Assembly (NCBI GenBank): GCA_945897185.1 | Contig: CAMDFC010000005.1 | Coordinates: forward strand, 1 to 64,000 | Source: Chitinophaga pinensis | GTDB lineage: Bacteria > Bacteroidota > Bacteroidia > Chitinophagales > Chitinophagaceae | Length of the DNA: 64,000 nucleotides | Reading direction: 5' to 3' | In this document: one piece after another, positions 8,503-17,954 of the stretch | How positions within the stretch are numbered: position 1 is the stretch's first letter | How the letters are laid out: every line of letters starts with the position of its first letter | Made by a program: the position numbers and the translations under genes | Notes under the pieces: model-generated | What the model saw: the letters and a program-made list of their open reading frames with translations, nothing else | Told to the model about the DNA's origin: nothing | Databases searched by the model: none

Positions 8503-8883
8503 TTATTCAGGAAACTCCGCATCCAATTCTCGCTCTATTTCTTCCATTTGAACAATATCCCAGGCTTCAGATTCAGTGGGGGAAAAGTTAATATTATCTA
8601 GAATTCCCCATTCGATAAGGTTTTGTTTAATGTTTTCGCTAAGGTTACAAATTACAAAAGATTTGTTTTTTTTGTAAAGGGACTCTTTTACAGCTATTAA
8701 AGTTGAAGCGAAGCCTTCATTCATGGCAGTCACCTTCCCAAGCTGCAGAATTAGGCTTTTTACTTCCTCTTCTTGCTGTTTAGTAATTAAATCAAGTAGG
8801 GTTGCTGACATATTAGCAGTCATTTCTGAATCCAACAGGGAAATGACATAAAAAATTTCTTTGGTATCAATTTTGATATTCAT
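8503..8883 (-). CDS. STAS-domain protein (anti-sigma-factor-antagonist-like)
   Basis: 126 residues matching the single STAS fold: an N-terminal beta strand with DTKEIFYVISL, the core segment LILQLGKVTAMNEGFASTLIA, and a C-terminal amphipathic helix rich in acidic residues (EEIERELDAEF). Classical antagonists have D-S-S-G with a phosphorylatable serine. Here that loop reads AMNEGFAS, so phospho-switching by an anti-sigma kinase is doubtful. It could be a structural or partner-binding STAS protein. It ends 121 bp before the carbonic anhydrase start and could be co-transcribed with it. Confidence 0.65.
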   Translation of the reverse strand: MNIKIDTKEIFYVISLLDSEMTANMSATLLDLITKQQEEEVKSLILQLGKVTAMNEGFASTLIAVKESLYKKNKSFVICNLSENIKQNLIEWGILDNINFSPTESEAWDIVQMEEIERELDAEFPE

Positions 8884-9038
8884 CAGTAGCGTACTTTAAA
8901 TTCAAGTTTATTGCATCACAAAGATATCTTTTTTGTTGCTTTTGGCGAGCAAATCAAGCGACCAAAAATCTGATTTTGTATCAGAAGTAATCTGCGAATT
9001 ATTCGTTATTATTGTATCAATTGAAAAACTAAGCCAAT

Positions 9039-11573
9039 ATGGATAACAATTTTTCAGCACAGGTAAAAGAAATCATTTCCTACAGTAGGGAAGAAGCAAT
9101 GCGTTTGGGAAATGATTTCATTGGAACGGAGCACCTGCTTTTGGGCGTTCTTCGTGAGGGCGAGAATACCGCTTTGAAGGTGTTACAAAACCTGAATATC
9201 GATCTTTATGAACTCAGGAAAGAGGTAGAGATGGCAGTAAAAGATAAGTCAGGAAAGAATATTCAAAACATCAATAGCCTTCCATTAACAAGACAGGCAG
9301 AGAAAGTGATAAGGGTAACTGTTTTGGAAGCAAAAGCATTGAAAAGTCCCATGGTTGAAACAGAGCATCTGCTGCTTTCCATCCTAAAAAATAAAGAGAA
9401 CATTGCCACCCAAATTTTAAATCAGTTTGATGTTGACTATGACCTTTTCAGAAATGAATTGGGTGTTGTTAGAAGCAATGATGTAAAGAGTGAGTTTTCT
9501 GAAGAGCCTGAGGAAGAGTTTGATGATGAAAAAAAATCTGCCCAACAAAAAGCCCGGGCTGCACAGGTTGGCGGCAAGAGAAAAACTCCTGTATTGGATA
9601 ATTTCGGAAGAGACATTACAAAGTTGGCAGAATCTGGCTCTCTCGATCCAATTGTTGGAAGGGAAGCGGAAATTGAACGTGTTTCACAAATACTATCAAG
9701 AAGAAAAAAGAATAATCCAATTTTGATTGGTGAACCGGGAGTGGGTAAAACAGCAATTGTTGAAGGACTAGCCATGAGAATTGTTCAAAGAAAAGTATCC
9801 AGAGTTTTATTTGATAAACGTGTTGTTTCATTAGACCTTGCTGCTTTGGTGGCGGGTACAAAATACAGAGGTCAGTTTGAAGAGCGGATGAAAGCCATCA
9901 TGACCGAATTAGAAAAGAACCGCGATGTTATCCTCTTTATTGATGAAATCCACACCATCGTAGGCGCAGGTGGTGCCAGTGGTTCTTTAGATGCTTCCAA
10001 TATATTTAAACCGGCACTTTCTCGGGGAGAATTGCAATGTATAGGGGCCTCCACTTTAGATGAGTACAGAATGCATATTGAAAAAGATGGGGCCTTGGAT
10101 CGAAGATTTCAAAAGGTATTGGTTGAGCCACCTTCCGTTGAAGAGACCATTCTGATCTTAAATAATATTAAGTCGCGTTACGAAGATTTCCACAACGTAG
10201 ATTACGCGGCAGAGGCAATTGATGCATGTGTAAAGTTAAGCGACAGGTACATGACTGATCGGTTATTGCCAGATAAGGCAATTGATGTTTTGGATGAAGT
10301 AGGTGCAAGAGTTCACTTAAAAAATATCAATGTTCCTGATGATATTATTGAGCTGGAAAAGAAGATCGAAGATATCAAGTTAGAAAAAAACAAGGTAGTT
10401 AAGAGTCAACGTTTTGAAGAAGCGGCAAGTCTTCGTGATACTGAGAAAAAGTTGCAAGAGGAACTTGAAGCAGCAAAGAACAAGTGGGAAGAAGATTCAA
10501 AACACAAGCGATTTCCAATTTCAGAAGATGACATTGCGGAAGTGGTAAGTATGATGACTGGAATCCCTGTAAAGAGGATGGTTCAGGCAGAGACCGAGAA
10601 GTTGCGTAACATGACTACTGAAATGAAGTCGCTTGTAGTTGGTCAGGATGATGCGATATCAAAAGTTGTTAAAGCCATTCAGCGGAATAGGGTGGGGTTG
10701 AAAGATCCTAAAAAACCAATTGGGACATTTATTTTTCTTGGTCCGACTGGTGTAGGAAAGACAGAATTGGCACGTGCCTTGTCTCGTAAAATGTTTGACT
10801 CTGAAGATGCCTTGATTCGCATCGATATGAGTGAATACATGGAAAAGTTTACAGTTAGCCGTTTGATTGGGGCTCCTCCTGGTTATGTTGGTTATGAAGA
10901 AGGGGGTCAACTTACTGAAAGAGTAAGAAGAAAACCGTATTCTGTAATTCTTTTAGATGAAATTGAAAAGGCTCATCCAGATATTTACAATATTTTATTG
11001 CAAGTATTGGATGATGGTCAGCTTACTGATGGATTGGGTAGAAAAGTGGATTTTAAAAATACCCTGATTATCATGACTTCGAATATTGGTGCTCGCCAAT
11101 TAAAGGATTTCGGTGAGGGAGTAGGTTTTGCTACCAGTGCCCGTCAGGCCAATGCTGAAGAAGCAAGTAAGGCTGTAATTGAAAAAGCGTTAAAACGAAC
11201 TTTTTCACCTGAGTTTTTGAACAGGGTAGACGATGTGATTATTTTCAACTCTTTGGAGAAGCACCATATTTTTGAGATCATTGACATCTTAATGATGGGA
11301 GTAATGAAAAGACTCACAATTCTCGGCTTCTCATTGGAGTTGAGTGCAGATGCCAAAGAATTTATAGCAGAGAAAGGATATGATCAGCAGTTTGGTGCAA
11401 GACCTTTACACCGGGCCATTCAAAAGTATTTGGAAGATCCATTGGCAGAAGAGATTCTAAATATGAACATCAAAGCAGGCGACATGATGTTGGCTGATTT
11501 GGATAAGGAAACCCAAAAAATTATTTTTTCCTTTAAACCCTTATCGGGAAAGAAGGAAAAATCAAAAGCATAA
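9039..11573 (+). CDS. clpC: ClpC, ATP-dependent Clp protease ATP-binding subunit
   Basis: 844-residue Hsp100 unfoldase that feeds substrates to ClpP. Two Clp-N repeats (about 1-145) are followed by an acidic linker. AAA module 1 has Walker A GEPGVGKT (231-238) and Walker [11 protein letters not shown]. The UVR-containing middle region has [10 protein letters not shown] (about 465). AAA module 2 has GPTGVGKT (about 568) and [10 protein letters not shown], and the C-terminal D2-small domain has [10 protein letters not shown]. The UVR motif and length separate ClpC from ClpA and ClpB. The adaptor gene clpS is elsewhere in this window (48736-49026). The gene is followed by a terminator hairpin that abuts the next start codon. 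Confidence 0.97.
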   Translation: MDNNFSAQVKEIISYSREEAMRLGNDFIGTEHLLLGVLREGENTALKVLQNLNIDLYELRKEVEMAVKDKSGKNIQNINSLPLTRQAEKVIRVTVLEAKALKSPMVETEHLLLSILKNKENIATQILNQFDVDYDLFRNELGVVRSNDVKSEFSEEPEEEFDDEKKSAQQKARAAQVGGKRKTPVLDNFGRDITKLAESGSLDPIVGREAEIERVSQILSRRKKNNPILIGEPGVGKTAIVEGLAMRIVQRKVSRVLFDKRVVSLDLAALVAGTKYRGQFEERMKAIMTELEKNRDVILFIDEIHTIVGAGGASGSLDASNIFKPALSRGELQCIGASTLDEYRMHIEKDGALDRRFQKVLVEPPSVEETILILNNIKSRYEDFHNVDYAAEAIDACVKLSDRYMTDRLLPDKAIDVLDEVGARVHLKNINVPDDIIELEKKIEDIKLEKNKVVKSQRFEEAASLRDTEKKLQEELEAAKNKWEEDSKHKRFPISEDDIAEVVSMMTGIPVKRMVQAETEKLRNMTTEMKSLVVGQDDAISKVVKAIQRNRVGLKDPKKPIGTFIFLGPTGVGKTELARALSRKMFDSEDALIRIDMSEYMEKFTVSRLIGAPPGYVGYEEGGQLTERVRRKPYSVILLDEIEKAHPDIYNILLQVLDDGQLTDGLGRKVDFKNTLIIMTSNIGARQLKDFGEGVGFATSARQANAEEASKAVIEKALKRTFSPEFLNRVDDVIIFNSLEKHHIFEIIDILMMGVMKRLTILGFSLELSADAKEFIAEKGYDQQFGARPLHRAIQKYLEDPLAEEILNMNIKAGDMMLADLDKETQKIIFSFKPLSGKKEKSKA

Positions 11574-11591
11574 TCATCCCTCAACTTGATT

Positions 11592-11599
11592 TAACTTTG
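11592..11599 (+). promoter_or_regulatory. -7 box TAACTTTG ahead of the Sua5 gene
   Basis: Matches TAnnTTTG. Its last base is the first base of the clpC terminator stem, so the start site expected from it falls inside the hairpin loop, about 20 bp before the next start codon. Confidence 0.45.
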
Positions 11600-11626
11600 T
11601 CCTGGTGAAAACCGGGACAATTTTTT
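11599..11626 (+). terminator. clpC terminator ending directly at the next ATG
   Basis: Stem GTCCTGG/CCGGGAC (11599-11605 with 11612-11618, one T-G pair), 6-base loop, then AATTTTTT. The T-run touches the ATG at 11627. Confidence 0.75.
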
Positions 11627-12595
11627 ATGTACACTACTGAAATCGGTACTGATCTAGCAAGAGCAAAGCAGCTCCTTGAAGAAGGTGAATTGGTCGCAAT
11701 TCCTACCGAAACCGTTTATGGTTTGGCTGGAAATGGGTTGAACAGTAAAGCAATTGCTAAAATTTATGCTGCAAAAAATCGCCCTCAATTCAACCCTTTG
11801 ATTTTGCATGTTGCCAATCTTTCTCAATTGCAGCAATGGGTGGAAAGTATTCCTGATGCATGTAGACTTCTCATGAATGCATTTTCACCCGGACCAATTA
11901 CGTATTTGTTGCCTAAATCTTCTACAGTCCCCGATTTAGTAACAGCTGGAAGTAATAGGGTTGCTATCAGAATTCCTTCACACCCGCTTACCCTTCAACT
12001 ACTCAATTCATTAAACTTTCCAATTGCTGCACCAAGTGCTAATCCTTCAGGCTATGTTAGTCCAGTTACCAGTAAACATGTACTAGACGGTTTGAATGGT
12101 CTAATTCCTTACATAATTGACGGAGGCTCTTGTAACATTGGTCTTGAATCTACAATTGTAGGATTTGAATTAAATAAAGTGATTGTACACCGCTTGGGAG
12201 GTCTTTCCATAGAGAATATCCAACGAATATCTGGTGTTGAAGTAGAACTTCGTTTGTCTCATGCATCCCTCACAGCTCCAGGGCAGCTAAAAAGTCATTA
12301 TGCTACTAAAAAGCCTTTGATTGTTGGTGACATCAATAAAAATCTGCTCCTTTATAAGGATAAAAAAATCGGGCTATTGACATTTTCTTCCTCTTATAAA
12401 ATCAATGGGTGCATTGAACATATTTTATCTCCCGGTGGTAATATAGAGGAGGCGGCTTCTCATCTTTTTAATGCAATGCGCCTATTAGATTATTCTGATG
12501 TAGAAGTTATTTTAGCTGAAGTATTCCCCGCCGAAGGCCTAGGGAAAGCCATTAATGATAGATTAGCAAGGGCTTCATATCCATTAAAGTATTAG
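11627..12595 (+). CDS. ywlC: L-threonylcarbamoyladenylate synthase, Sua5/YwlC type
   Basis: Makes threonylcarbamoyl-AMP from threonine, bicarbonate and ATP, the first step of t6A formation at position 37 of ANN-decoding tRNAs. The YrdC domain (1-190) shows IPTETVYGLAGN, KNRPQFNPLILHV and APSANPSG. The longer C-terminal Sua5 domain (about 210-322, from PGQLKSHYA) separates it from short TsaC. The N-terminus fits the family, so the ATG at 11627 is kept although it abuts a terminator T-run. The downstream gene is convergent. MtaB, which modifies t6A further, is encoded at 53825-55093. Confidence 0.95.
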   Translation: MYTTEIGTDLARAKQLLEEGELVAIPTETVYGLAGNGLNSKAIAKIYAAKNRPQFNPLILHVANLSQLQQWVESIPDACRLLMNAFSPGPITYLLPKSSTVPDLVTAGSNRVAIRIPSHPLTLQLLNSLNFPIAAPSANPSGYVSPVTSKHVLDGLNGLIPYIIDGGSCNIGLESTIVGFELNKVIVHRLGGLSIENIQRISGVEVELRLSHASLTAPGQLKSHYATKKPLIVGDINKNLLLYKDKKIGLLTFSSSYKINGCIEHILSPGGNIEEAASHLFNAMRLLDYSDVEVILAEVFPAEGLGKAINDRLARASYPLKY

Positions 12596-12616
12596 CGATT
12601 TACTTTTTCACGTCTA

Positions 12617-14500
12617 TTATTCAAAAAGGTCACTTAATTCAAGCCATCTTATTTCTTTAGTATCAATTTGGTCTGAAATTTCTTTAAAGCGCGCCGACAA
12701 TCTTTCTATTTCAGCATAGTCCAAATCAGCTGAATTCATGCGTTCTGTAATTGCCTCTTTTTCTTGTCCAAGTTTCTTTATTTCTTTCTCCAACTGGTCA
12801 AACTCTTTTTTTTCGTTAAAAGTAGGTTTCCTTTTTGGCAAGGTTGGTTCTGGGTCTTTCATCTTTACTTCCACAGACTTTGTACTTTGTTGTTGTACAG
12901 GTTGCTGTTTGGCGGTTTGTTCCTCTCTGTATTCTGCATAATTCCCTGGGAAATCTCTGATGATTCCATCTCCTTCAAATACAAAAAGATGATCAACTAT
13001 TCTGTCCATAAAATACCTATCGTGACTAATGATGATCAGGCATCCTTGGAAATCCATAAGAAAATTTTCAAGAACTGATAGTGTTGGAAGATCCAAGTCG
13101 TTCGTAGGTTCATCCAATACCAGGAAATTTGGATTTTTAAAAAGGATACTAAGTAAATGCAATCTTCTTTTTTCTCCCCCACTTAATTTGCTGATATAAC
13201 TGTATTGTTGGTCAGGTGTAAACAGAAAGAGTTCGAGAAATTGCGCAGCACTTAATGAGCCACCTTTTGCTAAGGGAAAGCTTTCCGCAATATTTTTTAC
13301 AAATTCAATCACCCTTAGGTCTTGTTTGATAACAAGTCCCTGTTGCGAATAGTTTCCAAAAACAATGGTATCACCAATGTTTACTTTTCCACTGTCTGGT
13401 TCATCAATACCTTGAAGGATATTTATAAAGGTTGACTTACCTGCACCATTTTTTCCGATGATACCAACACGCTCACCCTTTTTGAAGGTATAATCAAAGC
13501 CAGCAAGAATAACTTTTTCGCCATATTGCTTATATACTTTTTTTAATTCTGCAATTTTACCACCAAGGCGGCTCATCTTCATTTGCAGTTCTACTTTTTT
13601 ATCTTCAATTTTTAATTTTGCTACTTTCTCAATTTCATAAAAGTTGTCTTGTCTACTTTTGGATTTGGTAGTTCTTGCCTTTGGTTGTTTTCTGATCCAT
13701 TCCAATTCTTTTCGGTAGGTGTTTTTTGCTTTGTCGATACTGGCTTGATCACTTTCTATCCTGGCTGCTTTTCTTTCCACATAATTTTGATAGTCGCCTT
13801 TATAAACATAGATTTTGCTGTTTTCCAGCTCCCATATTTCATTACATACACTATCTAGAAAATACCTGTCATGCGATACAAGCAAAAGTGTGATTTTTTC
13901 TTTGTCGAGGTAATGTTCCAGCCATTCTACCATTTCAATATCAAGGTGGTTGGTAGGTTCATCCATGATAAGTAGACAGTGGATATTCTCGAAGCCAATA
14001 TCAATTAGGGTTTTTGCCAATGCTACTCTTTTTCTTTGGCCTCCACTTAAGCTCGACACGGGTTGATCTAGGTGATGGATGTTGAGTTTTTCTAGGATTT
14101 GTTTCACTTTTGAGTCAAAATCCCAGGCATTTCTTTCCTCCATTTCATTAATTGCATCTGCTATTTTATCGGCATCCTGTGCATCTTCTGCAGCCTCAAA
14201 CTTTTTGATCGCATTTAAGACGGGGTGATCATGCGCAAATATGTTATCTAAAATGCTAGCGCTCTCAAAAAAATGAGGTTCTTGTTCGAATAGAATACAT
14301 TTTACTTCTTTGTTGATCCAGCATTTGCCCTCATCCGCAGATTCTTGGCCAGCTAAAATTTTTAATAAAGTGGATTTTCCAGAGCCATTTTTTGCGATTA
14401 ATGCTATTTTATCACCCTCATTAATATGGAAAGTAAGATCACTGAAAAGAGGCTTGATACCATAAGATTTTCCCAGACGTTCAACAGATACGTAGTGCAT
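12617..14500 (-). CDS. uup: ABC-F family ATPase (Uup-like)
   Basis: Soluble protein with two ABC domains and no membrane segments. Walker A motifs are GSGKSTLLK (near residue 45) and GKNGAGKSTF (near 355). The signatures are SSLSGGQRKR and SKLSGGEKRR, each with a LLIMDEPTNHLD- or LVLDEPTNDLD-type Walker B. The charged linker between domains and the C-terminal coiled coil (about 565-627) are typical of Uup, which acts on ribosomes or branched DNA. The start is placed at ATG 14500 because the five preceding codons overlap a good TATATTTG promoter box and the family begins near MHYVSVERL. Other ABC-F subfamilies remain possible. Confidence 0.92.
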   Translation of the reverse strand: MHYVSVERLGKSYGIKPLFSDLTFHINEGDKIALIAKNGSGKSTLLKILAGQESADEGKCWINKEVKCILFEQEPHFFESASILDNIFAHDHPVLNAIKKFEAAEDAQDADKIADAINEMEERNAWDFDSKVKQILEKLNIHHLDQPVSSLSGGQRKRVALAKTLIDIGFENIHCLLIMDEPTNHLDIEMVEWLEHYLDKEKITLLLVSHDRYFLDSVCNEIWELENSKIYVYKGDYQNYVERKAARIESDQASIDKAKNTYRKELEWIRKQPKARTTKSKSRQDNFYEIEKVAKLKIEDKKVELQMKMSRLGGKIAELKKVYKQYGEKVILAGFDYTFKKGERVGIIGKNGAGKSTFINILQGIDEPDSGKVNIGDTIVFGNYSQQGLVIKQDLRVIEFVKNIAESFPLAKGGSLSAAQFLELFLFTPDQQYSYISKLSGGEKRRLHLLSILFKNPNFLVLDEPTNDLDLPTLSVLENFLMDFQGCLIIISHDRYFMDRIVDHLFVFEGDGIIRDFPGNYAEYREEQTAKQQPVQQQSTKSVEVKMKDPEPTLPKRKPTFNEKKEFDQLEKEIKKLGQEKEAITERMNSADLDYAEIERLSARFKEISDQIDTKEIRWLELSDLFE

Positions 14501-14504
14501 TTCG

Positions 14505-14512
14505 CAAATATA
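14505..14512 (-). promoter_or_regulatory. -7 box TATATTTG directly before the ABC-F gene
   Basis: Minus-strand TATATTTG ends 4 bp before the chosen ATG, so the transcript would be leaderless or nearly so. Confidence 0.5.
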
Positions 14513-14538
14513 CAACTAGATTTTGGGAAGGACTAAAC

Positions 14539-15186
14539 CTACTTGCTTAGAAATAATATAGTAAAGCACAGTAAAATGGTAATAATGATAATTAGAGGGA
14601 TTTTTAAATTGTTAAACCTCTCTTTTTTGGATATTGCTCTAATTTTCAAAAGCCATTCTGCTTCCAGACCCCGTTGTTTTGATGCCAGGGGTTGAAGCTG
14701 GTAGAGAAAATTCAATTGAACAGTGGAAGATAAATTTTTACTGGAAAGCATTGCCAATCTCAATGATTCTTTTTCAATGTTTGAATCATTTGCTTCGAGA
14801 ATAATGATTTGCCTCGCTTTGCTGTACAATTGGTTTAAATGTTCAGCCAATTGATATTTATCCATTTTAAAGCTATCACTTTCGTGTAGGTATTGTTCAG
14901 TCTTTAAAAACAGTTGTAGTATTTGAATGGGCGTTAGTGCAAGGTCTAATTGATGCCCCATAGATTTTTCCAGCCATCTTTGATAGTGATATTCTTCTCT
15001 TTTCTTTGCATCGGATAGTACCTCGTATGCTTCTTGAATTTCTCTAAAATAACTACTTGTACTTTCGTTATTACCTGTTTTATCAGGATGGTATTCCTTT
15101 GCCATTTTACGGTATGCTTTTTTTATTGCATACTGGTCTGCATTGGGTTCTAGTCTCAATAAGGTATAGTAGTCCTTTATAGGCAT
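14539..15186 (-). CDS. J-domain protein with C-terminal membrane anchor
   Basis: 215 residues. The N-terminal J domain (about 4-70) includes [13 protein letters not shown], the HPD catalytic tripeptide in YHPDKTG, and [13 protein letters not shown]. It would stimulate DnaK ATPase. No Gly/Phe linker or zinc centre follows; instead there is a helical middle part and a C-terminal hydrophobic segment ([16 protein letters not shown]), so the protein is probably tail-anchored in the inner membrane. The start is set at ATG 15186, immediately before the J domain; the 15 codons upstream lie in the divergent promoter region. Its client is unknown. Confidence 0.85.
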   Translation of the reverse strand: MPIKDYYTLLRLEPNADQYAIKKAYRKMAKEYHPDKTGNNESTSSYFREIQEAYEVLSDAKKREEYHYQRWLEKSMGHQLDLALTPIQILQLFLKTEQYLHESDSFKMDKYQLAEHLNQLYSKARQIIILEANDSNIEKESLRLAMLSSKNLSSTVQLNFLYQLQPLASKQRGLEAEWLLKIRAISKKERFNNLKIPLIIIITILLCFTILFLSK

Positions 15187-15216
15187 TGATGCAAAGATAT
15201 TAATTCGATACATTTG
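15186..15216 (+). promoter_or_regulatory. Promoter for the NIPSNAP gene (TTG-20 bp-TACATTTG)
   Basis: TTG at 15186-15188 and TACATTTG at 15209-15216 are 20 bp apart, close to the Bacteroidota -33/-7 arrangement. The ATG follows 13 bp after the -7 box. Confidence 0.5.
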
Positions 15217-15229
15217 CTTAAACATAAAC

Positions 15230-16012
15230 ATGAGTATGCGTTATTTATTTGTTTTTATTGGAATCTTTTTTTCTTTTTCATTGGTAGGTCAGTCAAAAAA
15301 AGCGCAAAAAGATTTTTTTGAGTTCAAGGTCTATGAGTATAAAAACCAAGAACAGGAAAAAATGATTGACCAATTTTTGGCTGAAGCATATATACCCTAT
15401 TTGAAAAGAAAGGGTGTTAGTAAGGTGGGTGTTTTTGTAAGTCTCGCAAACGATACTGCGGTGGTAAAAAAACTTTTTGTTTTGGTTCCCTATAAAAAAT
15501 TATCAGACATTCCACTGATCAATAAAGCCATGTTTAGTGATGAAGAGGTCTTGAAAACCGGGAAGGCTTATCTGGATGCAACGAGTGAAAATTCAGCGTA
15601 TGACAGAATTATCGGTTCTGTTTTGGAAGGATTTAGACTATATCCTTCTCTAACAATACCCAATCTAAAAGGTGCTTTTGCTGATCGTGTGTATGAATTA
15701 CGCAGTTATGAGAGTGCTTCTGAAAAAAAGTATTGGAAGAAAGTAGAAATGTTCAATGAAGGAGGAGAGATTGAACTATTTTCAAGGTTAAATTTCAATG
15801 CTGTTTTTTACGCTGAAGTAATAAGCGGACCTACCATGCCTAATTTGATGTACATGACCAGTTTTGAAAATATGGAAGATAGAAATGCACATTGGAAGGC
15901 ATTTAGCAACGATCCTAAATGGAAAGAATTAACGTCTATGAAAGAATATGAAAAGACCGTGTCTAAGAACGTGACTTTGTTTTTAAGACCAAAATCATAT
16001 TCCTCCTATTAG
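15230..16012 (+). CDS. Exported NIPSNAP family protein
   Basis: 260 residues with a signal peptide (hydrophobic to about residue 20, ending LVGQ). Two related ferredoxin-like dimeric alpha/beta barrel modules follow: [14 protein letters not shown] near residue 28 and [18 protein letters not shown] near 155, the latter a typical NIPSNAP opening, with [15 protein letters not shown] further on. NIPSNAP domains are small binding modules of unclear biochemical role; Bacteroidota often export them. Its stop codon overlaps the stop of the convergent downstream gene by 3 bases. ATG 15236 is an equally possible start. Confidence 0.85.
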   Translation: MSMRYLFVFIGIFFSFSLVGQSKKAQKDFFEFKVYEYKNQEQEKMIDQFLAEAYIPYLKRKGVSKVGVFVSLANDTAVVKKLFVLVPYKKLSDIPLINKAMFSDEEVLKTGKAYLDATSENSAYDRIIGSVLEGFRLYPSLTIPNLKGAFADRVYELRSYESASEKKYWKKVEMFNEGGEIELFSRLNFNAVFYAEVISGPTMPNLMYMTSFENMEDRNAHWKAFSNDPKWKELTSMKEYEKTVSKNVTLFLRPKSYSSY

Positions 16013-17058
16013 TAGAAGGAAACACCTGGAACCTTCAATACAAGGTCGCTGCCATAACATCCTGCTGGAGTTTGATATCCAGGTTTCCAGTTGCCCTTTA
16101 GAATTTCACAAGCAATGATCAAAGAAGCATGAGCAGTGAAGGTATAGCCTTCTGGGCCTTTTAGTCTGATTGTTTTGCTCTCACCTTCAGCATTTGTTCC
16201 TTTTCCCCAAACCAAAGAAATTCCTTCTGCCCTCATTTTTTCATTAGGTCCAGCAGGTCTTTGGTCAATTCTTTTTTTGATGATATTTCTTACCACTTCC
16301 ATTTTTAGAATCCAGTTGAAGAACCGTTGTGCTTTCATCCATTTATATACGGCTGGTTTTACTCCAAAGAATGTTTCGATATTTGGGATACCTGTTGTAT
16401 GATGTGCAGTACTAACATCTCCCCAAGGTATACTCATCACAAATAAATTTTTCTTGCCAAAATCAATCCACATGGAATGTTCACCCAACGGGGCACTTAC
16501 AATTTTTCCATTGACTCTTTTTGCACCTCCTTCACCCAATTTTTCTGTCATGGTGATAGCAGTGCCATGAGATATCGTACTGCCTATAGAGGCAAACGCC
16601 AATTTAAGGTCGATGGTATTTGGAAAAATCTCACTAATTTTTTTTGCAATTGAATCGGTAGGTACAACATCAAAGCCAACCCCAGGCATCAACATACATC
16701 CTGTTGATTTTGCGATATCATTGAATGTTTTTACAAGCTCGAAACAAGAAATATCGCCATTGATATCGATATAATGTGTTTTGTTTCTCATACAGGCTTC
16801 AACCATTTGTTTGGCTGTTTTGCTAAATGGTCCGGCTGCATGCAGTACCAGCGGATGGCCATCTAAAAGTTGGTCTAATGTTGTTGGATTTTCTAAGTCC
16901 GCAATTGCATAATCTAGATTGAGTTCTTTTGCAAGAGCACCAATTGATAATTCGTTTCTTCCCGCAAGTAAAGGACGTAGTCCGTATGCACTAGATAGCC
17001 TGGCAATTAACTCTCCAGTATATCCATTGGCGCCATATAGTACAAAGTGGTTCTCCAT
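16009..17058 (-). CDS. Saccharopine dehydrogenase-like NAD(P)-binding protein
   Basis: 349 residues. The N-terminal Rossmann motif VLYGANGYTGELIA binds NAD(P), followed by LLAGRN and VLHAAGPFSKT, typical of the saccharopine dehydrogenase superfamily, in particular the trans-acting enoyl reductase-like branch. The C-terminal catalytic region has GVGFDVVPTD and SHGTAITM. It is not expected to make lysine; relatives reduce lipid-linked double bonds or have unknown roles. ATG 17058 is preferred to the upstream TTG at 17064. The gene is divergent from the purine nucleoside phosphorylase gene. Confidence 0.8.
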   Translation of the reverse strand: MENHFVLYGANGYTGELIARLSSAYGLRPLLAGRNELSIGALAKELNLDYAIADLENPTTLDQLLDGHPLVLHAAGPFSKTAKQMVEACMRNKTHYIDINGDISCFELVKTFNDIAKSTGCMLMPGVGFDVVPTDSIAKKISEIFPNTIDLKLAFASIGSTISHGTAITMTEKLGEGGAKRVNGKIVSAPLGEHSMWIDFGKKNLFVMSIPWGDVSTAHHTTGIPNIETFFGVKPAVYKWMKAQRFFNWILKMEVVRNIIKKRIDQRPAGPNEKMRAEGISLVWGKGTNAEGESKTIRLKGPEGYTFTAHASLIIACEILKGNWKPGYQTPAGCYGSDLVLKVPGVSFY

Positions 17059-17080
17059 ATTCAAACTTCACTAAAGATAG

Positions 17081-17088
17081 TATCTTTG
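17081..17088 (+). promoter_or_regulatory. -7 box TATCTTTG before the purine nucleoside phosphorylase gene
   Basis: Fits TAnnTTTG. It lies 5 bp before ATG 17094 and 17 bp before ATG 17106, which favours the second ATG unless the message is leaderless. Confidence 0.5.
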
Positions 17089-17105
17089 TACAAATGACTG
17101 TGGTT

Positions 17106-17924
17106 ATGACCGAATTAGATAAAATAAGAGTGGCGGTTGACTATTTACGGATAAAGGTTTCAACTCAATTTAAGGTTGGCGTAGTATTAGGAAGCGGTTT
17201 GGGTTCTTTTACTGACGGAATTGAAGTAACAGCGGAAATACCATACAAGGAAATACCCTATTTCCCAGTTTCAACTGTAGAAGGGCATAGTGGTAAGTTG
17301 ATTTTTGGTAAGTTAGGTAAGGTTGATTTGGTGGTTTTGTCAGGTCGCTTTCATTATTATGAAGGATATACCCCTGCTGAAGTGGTGTTTCCAATTAGGG
17401 TTTTGAAATTACTGGGGGTTTCTCAGCTATTTTTATCCAATGCTGCAGGTGGGGTTCATCCCAACTTTAAAGTTGGAGACCTCATGATAATAAGGGATCA
17501 TATTAGTTTTGCAATTCAGAATCCGTTGTTGGGTAAGAATATGGATGAGTTTGGACCAAGGTTTCCAGACATGAGTGAGCCCTATGCTAAGTGGTTGATT
17601 GATCGTGCCTGTTCCATAGGTAAGGAATTGGATATTGATCTCAAGCAGGGTGTTTATTTTGGTGTAACTGGTCCAACTTTTGAGACAAGATCAGAATACA
17701 AAATGATCAAGTTTGTAGGAGCTGATGCAGTTGGAATGAGTACGGTACAAGAAGTAATTGTTGCTGTTCATTGTGGTATGGAGGTTTTTGCCATGAGTGT
17801 GATTACTGATTTAGGAATCCGAGATGAAGAAAATGCGATTACACACCAGGAGGTATTAGATGCTGCAAATGAGGCTGCTCCAAAACTCACTGCAGTTTTT
17901 AAAAAAATGATTGAAAATTTATAA
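17106..17924 (+). CDS. punA: Purine nucleoside phosphorylase, PNP-I trimeric type
   Basis: Splits inosine and guanosine with phosphate to base and ribose-1-phosphate (purine salvage). Visible motifs are the phosphate-binding loop VVLGSGLGSF, VEGHSGKLIFG, LSGRFHYYEGY and FLSNAAGGVHP. The base-binding segment GPTFETRSEYKM and AVGMSTVQEVIVA complete the set for the mammalian-like trimeric family. Length about 272 residues is normal. An ATG four codons upstream (17094) is possible but would be almost leaderless. The gene is 30 bp upstream of the porin gene and may be transcribed with it. Confidence 0.95.
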   Translation: MTELDKIRVAVDYLRIKVSTQFKVGVVLGSGLGSFTDGIEVTAEIPYKEIPYFPVSTVEGHSGKLIFGKLGKVDLVVLSGRFHYYEGYTPAEVVFPIRVLKLLGVSQLFLSNAAGGVHPNFKVGDLMIIRDHISFAIQNPLLGKNMDEFGPRFPDMSEPYAKWLIDRACSIGKELDIDLKQGVYFGVTGPTFETRSEYKMIKFVGADAVGMSTVQEVIVAVHCGMEVFAMSVITDLGIRDEENAITHQEVLDAANEAAPKLTAVFKKMIENL

Positions 17925-17954
17925 GAAAGGTTTAGGTAGAAGTTTGTAGATAAT

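Noticed and set aside
8382-8522. 47 extra codons at the start of carbonic anhydrase
   Set aside because: They overlap the STAS gene and hide a clean lipoprotein signal that begins at 8381.
9437-10054. Antisense open frames inside clpC
   Set aside because: clpC is certain from motifs along its whole length; the antisense frames have no motif or start context.
16009-16012. Possible read-through fusion of the NIPSNAP and saccharopine-dehydrogenase-like genes
   Set aside because: They are convergent; only their stop codons overlap.
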